Below, piece by piece: positions 61,760-64,000 of a stretch of 64,000 nt of DNA (its first letter is position 1; each line of letters begins with the position of its first letter). The stretch is taken from positions 1 through 64,000 of the forward strand of contig PMZR01000017.1 in the NCBI GenBank assembly GCA_003170135.1, read 5' to 3'. This DNA is from Acidobacteriota bacterium. Lineage in GTDB: Bacteria; Acidobacteriota; Vicinamibacteria; Vicinamibacterales; Fen-181. Position numbers and translations under genes: made by a program. The notes below the pieces were generated by a model. The model worked only from the letters and a program-made list of their open reading frames with translations. It did no database searches and was not told the origin of the DNA.

Positions 61760-64000
61760 ATGAACACCCGCGATCGATCACGAACCCGCACCGGGAAGCC
61801 GCGGATGCAACCGCGGCCCGAACCGCGTGCGCGCGGGCGGACCCGCACGATTGCCTGCCTGCTCGCGGTCTTCGGCGTGGCGCTCGCGGCCCGACTCGTG
61901 GTGCTTCGACAACTGTCCGACCTCACCTTGTTTCAGCATCCGCTGCTCGACTCGGGCGAGTATCTCGAGTGGGCACGCCGCATCGCGGCCGGCGATTTCT
62001 CGTGGCCGGCCTATGCGGCCCACGGACCGGGCTATCCGTTCCTTCTCGGCGGCCTGCTCTGGTTGTTCGACGGTTCGCTGAACGCCGTGCGATTCGCGCA
62101 GGCCGTCGTCGGCGCCGGTGCCTGCGTGCTCGTGGCGGACATCGGCCGGCGCCTGTTCTTTGGGACGAGCGGCCGGTCCGAAATCCGCGGCGCGGGCCTC
62201 GCAGCCGGCCTTGTGTGCGCGCTCTACGGGCCGCTCGTGCTGAACGACGTGTCGCTGCTCGCCGAGGCGCTCCTGCTGCCGCTCGTGGTCGTCGTGTTGT
62301 GGCTGCTCGCGCTCGGGCCGCCACGCCCGGCGACGCGGAAGGGACAGACGTCAGACCGCCGCCTGCGCGTGCCGGGCCGATCGATCCTGATCGGCAGCGC
62401 CATCGGACTCGCCGTGATCGTTCGGCCGACCGCCGTGGCGCTGCTCGTACCGGTCACGATCGAGGCGTGGCACAACCGCAGACTCGCGCCGCGGCCGCTC
62501 GCGCGCCTGCTGGTTACGGTCGCGGTGTGCGCGATCGTCGTGCTGCCCGTCGCGCTCGAGAACCGCATGAAATCCGGTTCGCTGATCGTCCAGGGCTACG
62601 GAGGCATGAATCTCTTCCTGGGCAACGACCCGGCGGGTACCGGGCTGCCGAGCGCGCGACTGGGAGCAGGCTGGGATCGTCTGGAGGCCTCGGCCCTGCG
62701 CGACGGCGTCAGCAGTCCCGCCGGCCAGGACGCGTACTACCTGCGAAAGATGGTTCGGGCAATCCTCGATCAGCCCGCAAGGTGGGTGGCGCTCACCGCC
62801 GGCAAAGCGCTCTGGCTGGTGCAGGCCGAGGAAGTCCGCGACACGCACAGCTATTACTTTTTCTCCAACGCCTCGGCCGTGCTCCGCGCTCTGCCGGGTT
62901 TTGGCGCGACCTTTCCTCTCGCCATCGTTGGTTTCGTCCTGGCCTTTCAAAGCGGCAGGAGACCGTGGTACCTCGTCGGGTGTCTCATTGCGTTCGCCGT
63001 GGTTTGCGTGGCGTCGGTTGTCGGATCGCGGTACCGGTTGCCGCTCCTTCCCGCGCTCATCATTCCGGCGGGCGCGGCGATCGCGGCCATCGTCGAACGC
63101 GGCCGCGCGCTGCTGGCGCCGGCACGTGCCGCCGCGGAGCCGGTTCTCCTTCTCTCGCCCGTTGTGCCGTACCTCGTTCTGCTGGTCGTCTGTGTCGGCG
63201 CGACGAACCTGCGCGGTGATGCGCGCAGCCATAACTTCGCGGAAGAGTGGGCGCTGACGGGCCGGGCGCTGATGCACGACGGTCGTTGCACGGACGCGGA
63301 GGCCGCCTTTCATCGGGCGCTCGATGCCGACCGGGGCGCGGGATATGCGTGGGACGGCCTCGGCGCGTGTGCCTTCGAAGCGAACGACCTCGATGCGGCC
63401 GAGCGCGCGTTCCGGAACGCCGTGGCAGCCGACGGGGATAACGCCGAGGCGCACTATCACGTCGGCGTCGTCCAGGAGCGCCGGGGCGCCTACGATCGTG
63501 CGCTCGAGGAGTATCGCCGCGCGCTGCAGATCTCGCCCGCAACCGCCTCGTTCATGATCGCCTCCGCACGGTCGCTGCTGGCCAAGGGAGCGCTCTTTGA
63601 CGCGGCGGCCTGGTACGCGAAGGCCTCGGCGGCACAGCCGACCGACGCCGATGCGCACATGGGACTCGCGCGAGTGGCGGCGTTGGCTGGCGACTGGACG
63701 CAAGGCCTGGGCGAAGCGCAGAGAGCGGCGGCACTTCGACCCTCGGATCCGGCCACGTGGCTTCTCTGCTGCCAGCTCGCCGCAGACGCGGGCGACGGCG
63801 CCACCGCGCGCGTCTTCCTGCAGAAGGCTACGGACCTGGCCGGCCCCGACGCACTCGAAGTTCAATTGGGATGGGTGTACGTCGCCCGCGCGCAGGGGAA
63901 CTACGACGAGGTCGACCAGCGCCTGCGCGGCATTCTCCAGAAGGCCCCTCAAATGTCATCGGCGGTGCAGCTGTTTCTCCAGAATGCCGACCGGCGTGGC
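61760..64000 (+). CDS. GT39/ArnT-like membrane glycosyltransferase with TPR C-terminus (3' end missing)
   Basis: Starting at ATG 61760, 747 codons run in one open frame to the window edge, so the gene is truncated here. It opens with a short basic tail, a membrane helix (ACLLAVFGVALAARLVVL) and the acceptor-site loop PLLDSGEYLEWARRIAAGDF, as in dolichol/undecaprenyl-P-sugar transferases (GT39, ArnT); the residues SWPAYAAHGPGYPFLLG follow. About ten further helices run to residue ~490, then TPRs (for example AAFHRALDADRGAGYAWDGLG, YDRALEEYRRALQISP). It probably transfers a sugar at the periplasmic face; the TPRs may recruit a partner. A stop in the next window would fix its length. Confidence 0.82.
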   Translation, partial: MNTRDRSRTRTGKPRMQPRPEPRARGRTRTIACLLAVFGVALAARLVVLRQLSDLTLFQHPLLDSGEYLEWARRIAAGDFSWPAYAAHGPGYPFLLGGLLWLFDGSLNAVRFAQAVVGAGACVLVADIGRRLFFGTSGRSEIRGAGLAAGLVCALYGPLVLNDVSLLAEALLLPLVVVVLWLLALGPPRPATRKGQTSDRRLRVPGRSILIGSAIGLAVIVRPTAVALLVPVTIEAWHNRRLAPRPLARLLVTVAVCAIVVLPVALENRMKSGSLIVQGYGGMNLFLGNDPAGTGLPSARLGAGWDRLEASALRDGVSSPAGQDAYYLRKMVRAILDQPARWVALTAGKALWLVQAEEVRDTHSYYFFSNASAVLRALPGFGATFPLAIVGFVLAFQSGRRPWYLVGCLIAFAVVCVASVVGSRYRLPLLPALIIPAGAAIAAIVERGRALLAPARAAAEPVLLLSPVVPYLVLLVVCVGATNLRGDARSHNFAEEWALTGRALMHDGRCTDAEAAFHRALDADRGAGYAWDGLGACAFEANDLDAAERAFRNAVAADGDNAEAHYHVGVVQERRGAYDRALEEYRRALQISPATASFMIASARSLLAKGALFDAAAWYAKASAAQPTDADAHMGLARVAALAGDWTQGLGEAQRAAALRPSDPATWLLCCQLAADAGDGATARVFLQKATDLAGPDALEVQLGWVYVARAQGNYDEVDQRLRGILQKAPQMSSAVQLFLQNADRRG

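Overview
The window is high-GC bacterial DNA that reads as an environmental Acidobacteriota genome, probably of the Vicinamibacteria type. The basis is family content: a duplicated-FtsX 'orphan' permease, two VWFA-related secreted proteins, a TonB-dependent receptor with an N-terminal carboxypeptidase-regulatory domain, sulfatase-like/TPR paralogues, and B. subtilis-type fadN/fadA/fadE genes. No rRNA, tRNA, CRISPR array, phage or transposase was seen.

Layout. 0.3-2.7 kb: MacB/FtsX-like permease. 2.8-3.8 kb: a decayed MntA/HepT module beside an intact higBA pair. 4.0-5.4 kb: M23 peptidase. 5.5-10.7 kb: cytochrome-oxidase assembly block (cupredoxin-like lipoprotein, ctaA, ctaB, ABC ATPase and permease, ctaM/DUF420). 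10.9-13.4 kb (minus): a serine hydrolase/amidase fused to a NamZ exo-muramidase. 13.6-20.6 kb: three tandem sulfatase-like/TPR proteins. 20.7-28.0 kb (minus): secreted protein, VWFA-related protein, CarboxypepD/TPR lipoprotein-like partner and a TonB-dependent receptor. 28.5-34.4 kb (minus): pentose catabolism (araD, araB, a fucose/arabinose isomerase, SSS symporter). 34.6-37.1 kb: P1 peptidase and a second SSS transporter. 37.2-40.1 kb: frameshifted four-helix-bundle (S23/IVP) gene, VWA-like protein, racemase remnant, FitAB-type toxin-antitoxin pair. 40.6-50.7 kb (minus): a nine-gene redox/sensor operon with an [FeFe]-hydrogenase-like protein, NuoE/HydC, NuoF/HydB and a 1248-residue NuoG/GltD fusion, led by DRTGG and HATPase proteins. 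51.1-59.3 kb: a FadR-type regulator with an upstream operator, fadN, two hydrolases, fadA, fadE. 59.4-64 kb: DUF1684 lipoprotein, two HAD phosphatases, and a polytopic GT39-like/TPR protein running off the end.

The most unusual layer lies between the genes. More than twenty intergenic spaces are filled by degenerate tandem repeats with a strict 7-nt period (GTGCGNN, GTGCTNN, CAGTAGR, GARTCAG, GGCTCCN, CCAACGA, AACAGTT types). Many are inverted arms around a short core, so they can fold into long hairpins; they abut stop codons and often supply them. One pair of arms encloses a four-helix-bundle (IVP/Avd-like) gene. This resembles the heptanucleotide STRRs of cyanobacteria and may be an undescribed family of mobile or RNA-structured elements.

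Metabolically the window suggests an aerobic heterotroph that uses polymers, sugars and fatty acids, recycles peptidoglycan, and carries a bifurcation-type NADH module with a probable H2 or redox sensor.
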